From NCBI RefSeq assembly GCF_041261205.1, contig NZ_JBGCCH010000001.1:124001-188000 (forward strand): a stretch of 64,000 bases of DNA, read 5' to 3'. The notes under the pieces were generated by a model, which saw nothing but the letters and a program-made list of their open reading frames with translations, had not been told where the DNA came from and ran no database searches. The DNA is from Catenulispora sp. MAP5-51. Lineage in GTDB: Bacteria; Actinomycetota; Actinomycetes; Streptomycetales; Catenulisporaceae. The translations under genes were made by a program, and so were the position numbers. Below, piece after piece: positions 16,825 to 24,603 of this stretch (position 1 is its first letter; every line of letters starts with the position of its first letter).

Positions 16825-17327
16825 CCGTGGACGGCAAGACGCACAGCGCCGAGGACGTCTGGGCCGGCGAGAGCCTGCTGCGCCTGCTGCGGGACCGCTG
16901 GGGCCTGACAGGCGTCAAGAACGCGTGCGAACAGGGGGAATGCGGATCCTGCTCGGTCCGGCTCGACGGCGTTCTGGTGAACGCCTGCCTGGTCCCGGCT
17001 GTGCAGGCCGACGACCGGGAGGTGAGCACAGTGGCCGGGCTCGGCGCGGTCGGAGACGGACCGGGCCTGCATCCGGTGCAGCGCGCGTTCCTCGAGGCCG
17101 GCGCCGTGCAGTGCGGCTTCTGCTCGCCGGGCATGGTGATGGCCGCCGACGACCTGCTGCGCCGGATCCCGGACCCGACCGAGGCCGAGGTCCGGGCCGA
17201 GATGGCCGGCAACCTGTGCCGCTGCACCGGTTATCAGGCGATCGTGGACGCGGTCCGCTCTGCTGCCGGCGGTGAACGCGCAGGGGAGCGCGGCGGCGAG
17301 CGCGCAGGGGAGGGACGGCTTTCGTGA
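16809..17327 (+). CDS. Molybdenum hydroxylase 2Fe-2S subunit
   Basis: A 172-aa small subunit with two [2Fe-2S] clusters. Ferredoxin-like cluster ligands lie in NACEQGECGSCSVRLDGVLV and the following NAC; the helical second domain supplies QCGFCSPGMVMA and NLCRCTGYQ. All eight cysteines are present, so electron transfer between the molybdenum site and FAD should work. The C-terminal 15 residues are a Gly/Glu/Arg repeat (GERAGERGGERAGEG). The start is inside the previous gene, and the stop overlaps the GTG of the large subunit. Confidence 0.9.
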   Translation: MRISVTVDGKTHSAEDVWAGESLLRLLRDRWGLTGVKNACEQGECGSCSVRLDGVLVNACLVPAVQADDREVSTVAGLGAVGDGPGLHPVQRAFLEAGAVQCGFCSPGMVMAADDLLRRIPDPTEAEVRAEMAGNLCRCTGYQAIVDAVRSAAGGERAGERGGERAGEGRLS

Positions 17328-19606
17328 ACGACGTCATCGGCGGCAGCCCGCGGCGTGCGGACGGCGCCGCGAAGATCTCAGGGGTCTTCGAATACTCCTC
17401 CGACCTGGTCGGTGACGGCATGGTGTGGGCCGCGACCCTGCGCAGTCCGCATGCCCACGCGCGGATCCTGGCCATCGACACCGAACCGGCCCGGAAGCTG
17501 CCCGGCGTGCGGGACGTGATCACCCACGAGGACATCCCCGGCCGGCGGCTCTACGGCCAGATGATGGTCGACCAGCCGGTGCTGGCCGGTGACGTGGTGC
17601 GCTATCACGGCGAGCCGGTCGCGGTCGTGGCGGCCGACGACCCGGAGACCGCGCGCCTGGCGGCCGAGCTGATCCGCGTCGACTACGAGGTGCTCACGCC
17701 GGTCACCGATCCTGTCGCGGCCGCCGAACCGGATTCCCCCGAAGTGCACCCGGGCGGGAACGTGTTGGCCCGCAAGGTGATCCGCCGCGGCTCGGCGCAG
17801 TCTGGGGAGTTCCCGGAGGCCGCGGTCGTCGTGCGAGGCGAGTACACGGTCGGCATGCAGGACCACGTGTTCCTGGGGACCGAGTCGGGGCTGGCTATCC
17901 CCGACGGTGAGGGCGGCGTGCGGCTGCAGGTGGCTACGCAGTGGCCGCACGTGGACCAGGAACAGATCGCCGCCTCGCTCGCTCTGGACTCCGACCAGGT
18001 CGTGGTGAGCATGGCCGGGGTCGGCGGGGCGTTCGGCGGACGCGAGGACCTGTCGGTGCACATCCCGGCCTGTCTCATCGCCCTGCGTCTGGGGCGCCCG
18101 GTGAAGATGGTCTACTCCCGGACCGAGTCGTTCTTCGGCCACGTGCACCGCCATCCGGCGGTCCTGCGCTACGAGCACGGCGCCGATGCCGACGGCCGGC
18201 TGGTCTACGTCAAAGCCGAGATCTTCCTGGACGGCGGCGCCTACGCCTCCAGCTCGCCGGCCATCGCCGGGAACGCGGCCACGCACGCCGTCGGGCCCTA
18301 CGCCGTGCCCCACGTGCACGCCGAGGCCGTGGCGGTCTACACGAACAACCCGCCGTGCGGCGCGATGCGGGGGTTCGGCACCGTCCAGCCGTGCTTCGGC
18401 TTCGAGAGCCAGATGGACCGGCTCGCCGAGGCGGTCGGCATCGACCCGGTGGAGATCAGGCTTCGCAACGCCCTGAGCGAGGGCGGCAGCCTGCCGACCG
18501 GGCAGGTGCTGGACAGCGCCGCTCCGGTGGCCGAACTGCTGACCCGGCTGCGCGCGCTGCCGGTCCCGGAGCGGACCTCGCAGGATCCGGCGATCGTCCG
18601 GGGCGTGGGCTACGCGAGCTGCCTGAAGAACGCGATGTTCTCCGAGGGCTTCGACGACCACTCCACAGCCAACGTCCGGTTGCGCGTGGTCGGCGGAGCG
18701 CCGGTCGCGACGGTGACGAGCGCGGCGGCCGAGGTGGGGCAGGGCGTGCTCGGGGTGAAGCGCCAGATCGTCCGGACCGAGCTCGGGGTCGGCGACGTCG
18801 AGGTGGTCGGCGCGGACACGCGGTTCCCGTCCGCCGGGCCGGCGTCGGCGTCGCGGCAGACGTACATGGTCGGCGGCGCCGTCCGCGCGGCGTGCCTGGA
18901 GGTCCGCGAGGAGGTGTTCACGCTGGCCAGAGCGCGGCTCGGCGAGGCTCGTGCCGAGCAGGGGGACCCGGCTGAGCACTGGGACCCGGCTGAGCACTGG
19001 GACCCGGCAGAGCACTGGGACCTGGCCGAGGACTCGGTCGTCGACGCGGCCGGCGAGCCGCTGATCGGCCTCGCGGAGTTGCTGGGGGAGAACGTCATCG
19101 ACCGGACCAGCCGGTTCCACCACCGGACCACAGAGCCGTTGGATCCGGTCAACGGACAGGGCGATTCCGCGGTGACGTTCGGCTTCGCCGCGCACCGCGC
19201 GGTCGTGGACGTGGATGTGGAGTTGGGGCTGGTCCGGGTCGTCGAGCTGGCCATCGCCCAGGACGTCGGGCGGGCGGTCAACCCGCTGGCGCTGCGGGGC
19301 CAGCTGAGCGGCGGGACCGTGCAGGGGGTCGGGCTGGCCTTGATGGAGGAGCTCCAAGTGGCCGACGGGCAGGTGCTCAACCCGTCTCTGTCCGGATACC
19401 TGATCCCCACGATGGCCGATGTGCCGTCGGTGAACGTCGACCTTCTGGAACTGGCTGATCCGCATGCGCCCTATGGCGTCCGGGGGATCGGGGAGTTGCC
19501 GGCCATCTCGTCCACGGCGGCGGTGGCCGCAGCCGTGCGCGCGGCGACCGGGCGCCCGGTGAGCAGGGTGCCGATCCGGCCGGAGGACCTGGTGGATCTC
19601 AGCTGA
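17324..19606 (+). CDS. Molybdenum hydroxylase large subunit (XdhA/CoxL-like)
   Basis: A 760-aa molybdopterin-binding subunit that would hydroxylate a heteroaromatic carbon using water. Motifs in order: GVGGAFGGREDLSVHIPA, CGAMRGFGTVQPCFGFE, SAAAEVGQGVLGVKRQI and near the C-terminus YGVRGIGELPAISSTAAVAA, whose Glu matches the catalytic Glu of xanthine dehydrogenase. The AYRSxR-type motif of CO dehydrogenase is absent, so a purine-, pteridine- or azine-type substrate is more likely. At about residues 547-568 a Asp-Pro-Ala-Glu-His-Trp unit is repeated three times, an insertion in a surface loop. Being last in the ribA operon suggests that it acts on the GTP-derived ring. Its end overlaps a convergent gene by 8 bases. 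Confidence 0.85.
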   Translation: MNDVIGGSPRRADGAAKISGVFEYSSDLVGDGMVWAATLRSPHAHARILAIDTEPARKLPGVRDVITHEDIPGRRLYGQMMVDQPVLAGDVVRYHGEPVAVVAADDPETARLAAELIRVDYEVLTPVTDPVAAAEPDSPEVHPGGNVLARKVIRRGSAQSGEFPEAAVVVRGEYTVGMQDHVFLGTESGLAIPDGEGGVRLQVATQWPHVDQEQIAASLALDSDQVVVSMAGVGGAFGGREDLSVHIPACLIALRLGRPVKMVYSRTESFFGHVHRHPAVLRYEHGADADGRLVYVKAEIFLDGGAYASSSPAIAGNAATHAVGPYAVPHVHAEAVAVYTNNPPCGAMRGFGTVQPCFGFESQMDRLAEAVGIDPVEIRLRNALSEGGSLPTGQVLDSAAPVAELLTRLRALPVPERTSQDPAIVRGVGYASCLKNAMFSEGFDDHSTANVRLRVVGGAPVATVTSAAAEVGQGVLGVKRQIVRTELGVGDVEVVGADTRFPSAGPASASRQTYMVGGAVRAACLEVREEVFTLARARLGEARAEQGDPAEHWDPAEHWDPAEHWDLAEDSVVDAAGEPLIGLAELLGENVIDRTSRFHHRTTEPLDPVNGQGDSAVTFGFAAHRAVVDVDVELGLVRVVELAIAQDVGRAVNPLALRGQLSGGTVQGVGLALMEELQVADGQVLNPSLSGYLIPTMADVPSVNVDLLELADPHAPYGVRGIGELPAISSTAAVAAAVRAATGRPVSRVPIRPEDLVDLS
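18967..19020 (+). repeat. 18-bp in-frame tandem repeat in the large subunit gene
   Basis: Three adjoining copies of GACCCGGCTGAGCACTGG (third with one change), encoding Asp-Pro-Ala-Glu-His-Trp each time, followed by a degenerate fourth (DLAEDS). The length is a multiple of three, so the frame is kept. It is recent expansion by slippage or unequal exchange; too short and too regular in spacing for CRISPR. Confidence 0.85.
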
Positions 19607-20747
19607 AGGCGTCCCAGAGTTCGGAGTCCAGCGCCCGGTCGATGAGCGGAGAGGACGCGCTGAGTTTCGCCATGAAGCCCGCGTTGTGGGCCCGGATCTC
19701 GGCGTCCAGGCCGGTCAGGACGCTGCGCTCGCTGAGGTCCAGCAGCCACAGCGGGCGCAGTACCGCGCCCCGCGCGGCCTTGACCTCCTGGGAGGAGATG
19801 CCGGCGTGCAGCCACCGCACTCCAGGACGCTGAATGGGCAGGTAGTAGGCGAGGTTGAAGTACTCGCCGGCCCCGTCCAGCCGGTCGTAGTCGAAGCCGA
19901 CCGCACGCAGGTAGACGGTGTCGTCCCGGCGGTAGAACAGGCAGAAGGCGACGGGCGGTTGTCCCTCCTTGGAACACAGCAGGACCCTGCCATGCTCGCC
20001 GGCGACCTCGCCCTGTGCGCGGAAGGACCGGATGAGCGCCTCGACGTCGGGGGAGCGGCCATAGCGCAGTTCGGTGCGGGCGAGCAGGCGTGCCACGTGC
20101 TCGTGGGCCTCACCCAGGCTCATTTCCTCGACCTGATAGCCGGCCTCCTCGAACCTGCGCATCTCCCGGCGGACGCTGTTGCGGCGTCCGGCCGAGAGCG
20201 TGCTCAGCCAGTCCTCGAAGCCGCCCTCCGGAATCGCGATCCAGGCGTCGGAGTTCAGGGCGACCGGGAGGGTGTCCACGCCGCAGGCGCGCAGCAGGAG
20301 CACGTCCTCGGTGGTCAGGTACATCGCGACCTGAGCAGGCGGGACGTCGGCGCGCGGAGCTGGCAGGGAACGCAAGGCCTTGAGGAGATACTCCGCGGCC
20401 ACCTTGCGATCCGCGCCGGGGGTCGTCATCACGTGGCTGAGATAGCCGCGGCGCGCGCCGACGAGGATGCCCTCGGGCGCCGGGCTCGGCAGTCCCCGGG
20501 CGGTCAGGAGGTCCTGCCAGCGTGAGTTCGGATTCGGTTCGCGCTGGACCGAGGCGATCGGCAGCGCGGCCCGGCCGCCGCCGGGCAGGTCGACGTGCAG
20601 GCCGCCGGAGATGCTTCCGGCGGGGAGTCCGCACAGGCGCAGCCACAGCGCGGTGGAGTAGAAGCGCTCGCCGGCGATCTCGTCCCAGACCGTGTCCGGC
20701 AGTCCGCCGAGGGGATCGGCGAAGTAGTCGGTCTGGCCACTGCTCAT
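19599..20747 (-). CDS. GNAT/FemAB-like acyltransferase (BioF2-like domain)
   Basis: A 382-aa protein with two GNAT-like halves. The second half reads FEDWLSTLSAGRRNSVRREM then RFEEAGYQVEEMSLGEAHEH, VAFCLFYRRDDTVYLRAVGF and EYFNLAYYLPIQ, the pattern of the Acetyltransf_6 (BioF2-like) family that also covers FemAB-type peptidyltransferases. It could acylate or aminoacylate the product for activation or self-protection. It converges on the molybdenum subunit gene with an 8-base overlap and is translationally coupled (ATGA) to the MFS gene upstream of it, so it is probably part of the same cluster. The acyl donor is unknown. Confidence 0.7.
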   Translation of the reverse strand: MSSGQTDYFADPLGGLPDTVWDEIAGERFYSTALWLRLCGLPAGSISGGLHVDLPGGGRAALPIASVQREPNPNSRWQDLLTARGLPSPAPEGILVGARRGYLSHVMTTPGADRKVAAEYLLKALRSLPAPRADVPPAQVAMYLTTEDVLLLRACGVDTLPVALNSDAWIAIPEGGFEDWLSTLSAGRRNSVRREMRRFEEAGYQVEEMSLGEAHEHVARLLARTELRYGRSPDVEALIRSFRAQGEVAGEHGRVLLCSKEGQPPVAFCLFYRRDDTVYLRAVGFDYDRLDGAGEYFNLAYYLPIQRPGVRWLHAGISSQEVKAARGAVLRPLWLLDLSERSVLTGLDAEIRAHNAGFMAKLSASSPLIDRALDSELWDAFS

Positions 20748-22156
20748 CGGGATGTCTCCTTCTCCGAGGCGGCTTCTGCTGGGGCTTCTGCTGGGGCTCC
20801 TTCTCCAGCTTCTTCCGCGGGTTCTTCCTCCGAGAGGGCGGCCGAGGGGGCGGCTTCCTCAGGCGGCTTGGGCCGCAGGGCTTCGGCGGGCAGGCTCCGT
20901 TCGAGCAGCAGCAGGGCGGGGATCGCGCAGGCCGTCAGGATCGCCAGCACGAGCCAGGGCAGGCCGGGGCTGACCACGAACAGCTGGGTGAACAGGACCG
21001 GCGCGATGATCTTCGCGACCTGGTAGCCGTACTGGTAGACGGCCATGTAGCGGCCCCGCAGCTCGCTGACGCTGGCCGCCGCGGCCAGCGCGGTCGAGGT
21101 CGGCGATTGCATCATCTCCGCGACCGTGAACACCAGCATGCCGACGAGCAGGAACGGGATCAGGGCGGCGTGCGGGACATGCGGGCCGGCGGCCATGGCC
21201 AGGGACCACAGGACCCACAGGACACCGGCCGCCGCCAGCACTCTGGTGCGCCGGCGCGTCGCGACGGTCCTGGTGACCAGGGACTGGGTCAGGACCAGCA
21301 GCGCGGTGTTGACGGTGAACAGGGTCCCGGCCAGCCAGCCGGGCCCGGCCAGGCCCTTGACCACGTAGACCGGCAGGGCGACGACCACGATCGTCAGGCA
21401 CAGGGAGTAGGCGAGGTTGGTGGCGGTGAAGGCGAGGAACGGGCGGTCTCGCAGGACCGTGCGATAGCCGCCGTGCGCGGCCTTGGCGGGCTTGTCGGCC
21501 TTGTCGGCCTTCCCTGTCTTGCCTGCCTTCCCGGCCCGACCGGCGTTGTCGTCCGCGGTCCGGTCGTCGGTGACCATCGAGGCCAGCAGGATCGCCGCCA
21601 CCCCGAAGCTCACGGCGTTGGCGATGATCGCGACCTGGTACAGCCCGTGCCGCCCCGACCCGACCACGAGACCGGCGAGCAGCGCGCCGGACCCGGTCCC
21701 CAGGCTCCGGGTCACCGAGACCCGGGCGTACCAGGCGTCGAGCTGCCGGCCGGCCGACGTTTCGGCGACGAAGGTGAAGACGGTGGTCCAGTACGACCGC
21801 TCTCCGATCCCGACCAGCAGGGCCGCGAAGAGCAGGGCGACGACGCCGTGGACGAACAGGTAACCGCAGAACCCCACGCCTTGCAGCACCTGCGCGGTCA
21901 CGACGATGCGGCGCGCGCCGAACCGGTCGGCGCAGGCCCCGGCGAGCAGCGGTATCGGGAGCGTCAGGGCCGTCGCGGCGCTCAGCGCCAGCCCGACTTC
22001 CCGCAGGGGCAGCCCCACCACCAGAGTGAAGTAGAGCAGCGACAACGGCAGATACAGACCGCTGCCCAGCGCGTCGATGCCGAGCGCGACGAGCATCGCC
22101 GTCCGGGTCGGACGCCGCTCCCGGGTGACCGCGGCGTGTGGACCTTCCCCGCTCAT
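20744..22156 (-). CDS. MFS transporter, probable product exporter
   Basis: A 470-aa major facilitator with about 12 hydrophobic segments. MLVALGIDALGSGLYLPLSL opens helix 1, and ACADRFGARRIVV is the loop 2-3 motif of drug exporters. The central loop is a Lys-rich repeat (GRAGKAGKTGKADKADK), and the last 45 residues are an acidic Ala/Glu/Pro tail. AGGAG precedes the ATG. A promoter TTGACG-N18-TACTAT (22242 to 22213, minus strand) lies upstream. With the acyltransferase behind it, it fits an export/resistance unit for the biosynthetic cluster. Confidence 0.8.
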   Translation of the reverse strand: MSGEGPHAAVTRERRPTRTAMLVALGIDALGSGLYLPLSLLYFTLVVGLPLREVGLALSAATALTLPIPLLAGACADRFGARRIVVTAQVLQGVGFCGYLFVHGVVALLFAALLVGIGERSYWTTVFTFVAETSAGRQLDAWYARVSVTRSLGTGSGALLAGLVVGSGRHGLYQVAIIANAVSFGVAAILLASMVTDDRTADDNAGRAGKAGKTGKADKADKPAKAAHGGYRTVLRDRPFLAFTATNLAYSLCLTIVVVALPVYVVKGLAGPGWLAGTLFTVNTALLVLTQSLVTRTVATRRRTRVLAAAGVLWVLWSLAMAAGPHVPHAALIPFLLVGMLVFTVAEMMQSPTSTALAAAASVSELRGRYMAVYQYGYQVAKIIAPVLFTQLFVVSPGLPWLVLAILTACAIPALLLLERSLPAEALRPKPPEEAAPSAALSEEEPAEEAGEGAPAEAPAEAASEKETSR

Positions 22157-22192
22157 AAGCTCCTCATCGGTCGGACCGGCGACTGGCGCCGG

Positions 22193-22242
22193 TCTACTAT
22201 CAGAGCTTTTAGATAGTAGAACCCCTATATAGGCACCGTCAA
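22193..22242 (-). promoter_or_regulatory. Promoter and dyad operator of the MFS-acyltransferase unit
   Basis: On the minus strand TTGACG (22242-22237), 18 bases, then TACTAT (22218-22213) make a good sigma-70-type promoter for the MFS gene. A 9-bp inverted repeat, TCTACTATC (22193-22201) and GATAGTAGA (22212-22220) with a 10-base spacer, covers the -10 box and likely start point. This is where a repressor would sit; the divergent ArsR gene at 22288 is the natural candidate. A hairpin role is less likely as it precedes the gene. Confidence 0.6.
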
Positions 22243-22275
22243 ATATATGCAGGTGATCGGCATGTCGCCGCGCGA

Positions 22276-22281
22276 TAGGAT
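22276..22281 (+). promoter_or_regulatory. Possible -10 box for a leaderless arsR-type transcript
   Basis: TAGGAT at 22276-22281 lies 6 bases before the GTG of the ArsR gene. No ribosome binding site is visible, so a leaderless mRNA starting at or near the GTG is likely. The -35 region (GTGATC near 22253) is weak. Confidence 0.4.
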
Positions 22282-22287
22282 GACCTG

Positions 22288-22611
22288 GTGCCCTCCTCCG
22301 ACGACCCGTTGGCCATGCTGCGGGCGATCGCCCACCCGACGCGCCTGGGTATGCTGCGCCGGCTCGCGGCCACGCCCGAGACCTGCGCCTGCGACTTCAC
22401 CGACCTGTTCGCCGTCCGCCAGCCGACCATCTCCCAGCATCTGAAGGTGCTGCGGGAGGCGGGCCTGGTGCGCACCCGGCGTGAGGGTACGAAGATCTGC
22501 TATTCGGTCCGGCCGGAAGCGATCGCGCGACTGGCGGAGGTCGTCTCCTCCCTCCAGCCGCCGGCGGACGCGCCGCTGCCCGCGCAGCACTCGGTGACGG
22601 TCGGCGTGTGA
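22288..22611 (+). CDS. ArsR/SmtB family regulator
   Basis: A 107-aa winged-helix regulator. LAMLRAIAHPTRLGMLRRLA begins the domain, and VRQPTISQHLKVLREAGLVR is the recognition helix region. ETCACDFTDLF carries a Cys-x-Cys at the helix-3 position where ArsR binds thiophilic metals (ELCVCDL in ArsR), so a thiol- or metal-type signal is possible. It faces the MFS gene and probably represses it through the dyad at 22193-22220. There is no arsenic gene in the window. Confidence 0.8.
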   Translation: MPSSDDPLAMLRAIAHPTRLGMLRRLAATPETCACDFTDLFAVRQPTISQHLKVLREAGLVRTRREGTKICYSVRPEAIARLAEVVSSLQPPADAPLPAQHSVTVGV

Positions 22612-22628
22612 TCCGGAATAAACGGCCG

Positions 22629-22676
22629 CGCCCCGTGTGCGGCAGAGCCCGATACTTCTCTGCCGTACACGGGGCG
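22629..22676. terminator. Hairpin terminator after the ArsR gene
   Basis: Arms of 19 bases at 22629-22647 and 22658-22676 pair with a single mismatch position (G/T) around a 10-base loop. A T-rich run (GGCTTTTCTTCC) follows on the plus strand. It sits 17 bases after the ArsR stop and just before the end of a minus-strand small gene, so it probably ends both transcripts. Confidence 0.75.
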
Positions 22677-22696
22677 GTGGGTGGCTTTTCTTCCGG

Positions 22697-22867
22697 TCAG
22701 CGGCGGCGGCGGGCCGTCCACGTGGTGCCGACGCCGAGCAGGTGCAGGGCCAGGGCGACCAGGCCCAGGAGCATCAGGCTCGTGGGGTCGAACCAGATGT
22801 TGGTCGAGGTGCCGCTGCCATGGATGAAGTAGGCGATGCCGAACAGTACCGCCGCGATCAAACCCAT
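22697..22867 (-). CDS. Small membrane protein (56 aa)
   Basis: A short gene reading MGLIAAVLFGIAYFIHGSGT, a linker NIWFDPT, SLMLLGLVALALHLLGVG and a basic end WTARRRR. Two hydrophobic segments (about 2-16 and 28-45) and a positive C-terminus suggest a two-helix hairpin in the membrane. AGAGGCGG stands 7 bases before the ATG. Small proteins of this plan are frequent in actinobacteria, without known function. The preceding terminator serves its 3' end. Confidence 0.6.
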   Translation of the reverse strand: MGLIAAVLFGIAYFIHGSGTSTNIWFDPTSLMLLGLVALALHLLGVGTTWTARRRR

Positions 22868-22929
22868 TGTGGTGCCGCCTCTCGGTCAGTGGTTTTCAGG
22901 AGGCCCCCGCGTACCCAAGCGTCGGAGGT

Positions 22930-23253
22930 TCAACCGCTCGGATGTTCGTATTGCCGGGCCGGCGGTGGCTCGGCGGCGGCCAGGCGGTCCCGGTCGGAGA
23001 GGATTTCCAGCGTGCGGATCCGGCGTGCCTGCTCCCAGCGTGCGCGCTCCTGCTCGGCGAACTGCCGGAGCGCGGCGTGCTGCTCGGGGAGCAGATCCGG
23101 GGCCGTCGCGGCCTGCTCTTCGCTGTCGTCCAGCGTGGTCATCCAGGCCGTGCCGACGACCGTCTCGGCGGCCCAGACGACGTCGTGCTCTGATATCTGG
23201 TCGAGCACCCGCGAATACGTAGCCTGCCTCTTTCGGGACTTCCACGGCATCAT
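22930..23253 (-). CDS. Hypothetical protein (107 aa)
   Basis: A soluble charged protein starting MMPWKSRKRQATYSRV. The second half is helical and rich in Glu/Arg/Gln (LPEQHAALRQFAEQERARWE), possibly a coiled coil. GGAGCAG precedes the tandem ATGs. It lies between the small membrane gene and the SpoIIE-type gene on the same strand. I do not recognise a family. Confidence 0.55.
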   Translation of the reverse strand: MMPWKSRKRQATYSRVLDQISEHDVVWAAETVVGTAWMTTLDDSEEQAATAPDLLPEQHAALRQFAEQERARWEQARRIRTLEILSDRDRLAAAEPPPARQYEHPSG

Positions 23254-23340
23254 GGCTGCTCCTGCTCGTCGTTCGGGAGGGCACCGGGTACCCAGCCGGA
23301 CGGCGGCCTAACAAACGATCTTCGCCGCGCGGAAGTCCGG

Positions 23341-24504
23341 TCAGTCCCGGGCCTCGTCGCCGAACCAGTCCAGACACACCACGACCGCGTCGTCGTCGGC
23401 GTCGGCCGACCTGTGCTCCGACACCTCGCGCAGGATCGCGATAGGCACCTCGGCCGGCGGCAGCAGGGCCGAGTCGTTGATGCCCCGGTGCAGGGCCTTC
23501 TCGACGTAGGCCTCGCCCAGCGGCGAGCTGGCGGTGTGCACGCCGTCGCTGACGATCACCAGCCGGTCGCCGCGTTGCACCTGGAAGCTCTGCGGCTTGT
23601 AGGCCGTCTCCTCGAACATGCCCAGCGGCAGCTGGGGTTCGACGGTGATCTGCTCGATGGAGCGTCCGCGGCGCCGCCAGATCTGCGGCGAGCCGGCGTC
23701 CACGACCGTCACCTCGCCGGTGTCGTAGGCGAAGGACATCAGCAGGGCCGCGACATACAGGTCCCCGCGATGCTGCGCGAACACGGCCTGGTCGGCCAGC
23801 GCCGCCTGGTCGGCCAGGCTCAGGCCCGCGCGGCGGGCGTTGCGCAGGGCGTTCACGGCCAGGGACGTCAGCAGCGCCGCCGTGATGCCCTCTCCCATGC
23901 CGTTGACGACGGTGAGAATCAGGCTGGTGTCGTCGGCGGCCCAGTCGTAGCCGTCGCCGCGGATCGCGTAGGCCGGCTCCAGCTGGGCGCCCAGGGCGTA
24001 TTCGCGGCGCCGGCTGGAGCGGCCGGGCAGCAGCTCCCACTGGGTCTCCGCGGCCAGGGTGAGCCGGGCGGCGCGGCGGGCCCGCTGGTAGCGGTCGGTG
24101 TCCCGGTCGGCGACGACGATCTCGTGTCCGAGCAGGCGGGCGACGGCCTCCAGCGCCTCCACCTCGGCGCTGCCGGCGTCGTCGGAGGGCAGGCGCGCGG
24201 TCAGGGTTCCGTGCCGGTCGCCGCGCACGGTCATCGGCACGGTCACGACGGTGGTGCCGTCGTCCGGCCGATGGACGAGCGGCTGCTGCCCGGCGAACAC
24301 CCGGCCCTCAACGCTGTCCCGGACGGGCAGCGGGACCGAGTCCGGCGGGCCGGCGACCGGGATGAGCACCCGCAGTCCGTAGTCGACCAGGTGCACCTGC
24401 GCGTCGCTGACACCCATGGTGAGCAGGACGGCCCGCAGCGTCTCCGGCAGCGCCTCAGGGGCGGCCGAGTGCAGCGCCCGCTGCACTGCTGGGTAGTCGA
24501 TCAC
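23341..24504 (-). CDS. SpoIIE-type PP2C phosphatase, divergent active site
   Basis: A 387-aa protein. Residues 1-150 look like a GAF-type sensor (VSDAQVHLVDYGLRVLIPVA). From about 165 the SpoIIE domain follows: RGDGYDW, VVNGMGEGITAALLTSLAVN, DAGSPQIW, LVIVSDGVHTA and DDDAVVVCLDW. In normal SpoIIE proteins the second motif is D-x-x-G-x-G; here the Asp is Asn. Other metal ligands remain, so activity may be reduced or altered. It would dephosphorylate a STAS anti-anti-sigma partner. GTG 24504 has AGGA 7 bases upstream. It faces the MarR gene. Confidence 0.75.
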   Translation of the reverse strand: MIDYPAVQRALHSAAPEALPETLRAVLLTMGVSDAQVHLVDYGLRVLIPVAGPPDSVPLPVRDSVEGRVFAGQQPLVHRPDDGTTVVTVPMTVRGDRHGTLTARLPSDDAGSAEVEALEAVARLLGHEIVVADRDTDRYQRARRAARLTLAAETQWELLPGRSSRRREYALGAQLEPAYAIRGDGYDWAADDTSLILTVVNGMGEGITAALLTSLAVNALRNARRAGLSLADQAALADQAVFAQHRGDLYVAALLMSFAYDTGEVTVVDAGSPQIWRRRGRSIEQITVEPQLPLGMFEETAYKPQSFQVQRGDRLVIVSDGVHTASSPLGEAYVEKALHRGINDSALLPPAEVPIAILREVSEHRSADADDDAVVVCLDWFGDEARD

Positions 24505-24603
24505 TTCGGTTCCTGATTCTGTGTCGGTCGTCGGGCCGTCGTGGCGGGTCTCGTCGGGCGGGTGCGGGTGGTTGCCTCGGCTTCGCAGTGGCACAGTGGT
24601 GGG

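Noticed and set aside
18967-19020. Regular 18-bp repeats as a possible CRISPR
   Set aside because: The copies adjoin without spacers, lie inside a coding frame and encode the same hexapeptide.
17378-19465. 695-codon minus-strand frame opposite the molybdenum large subunit
   Set aside because: His/Arg/Asp-rich composition without motifs; the plus-strand gene has complete family motifs.
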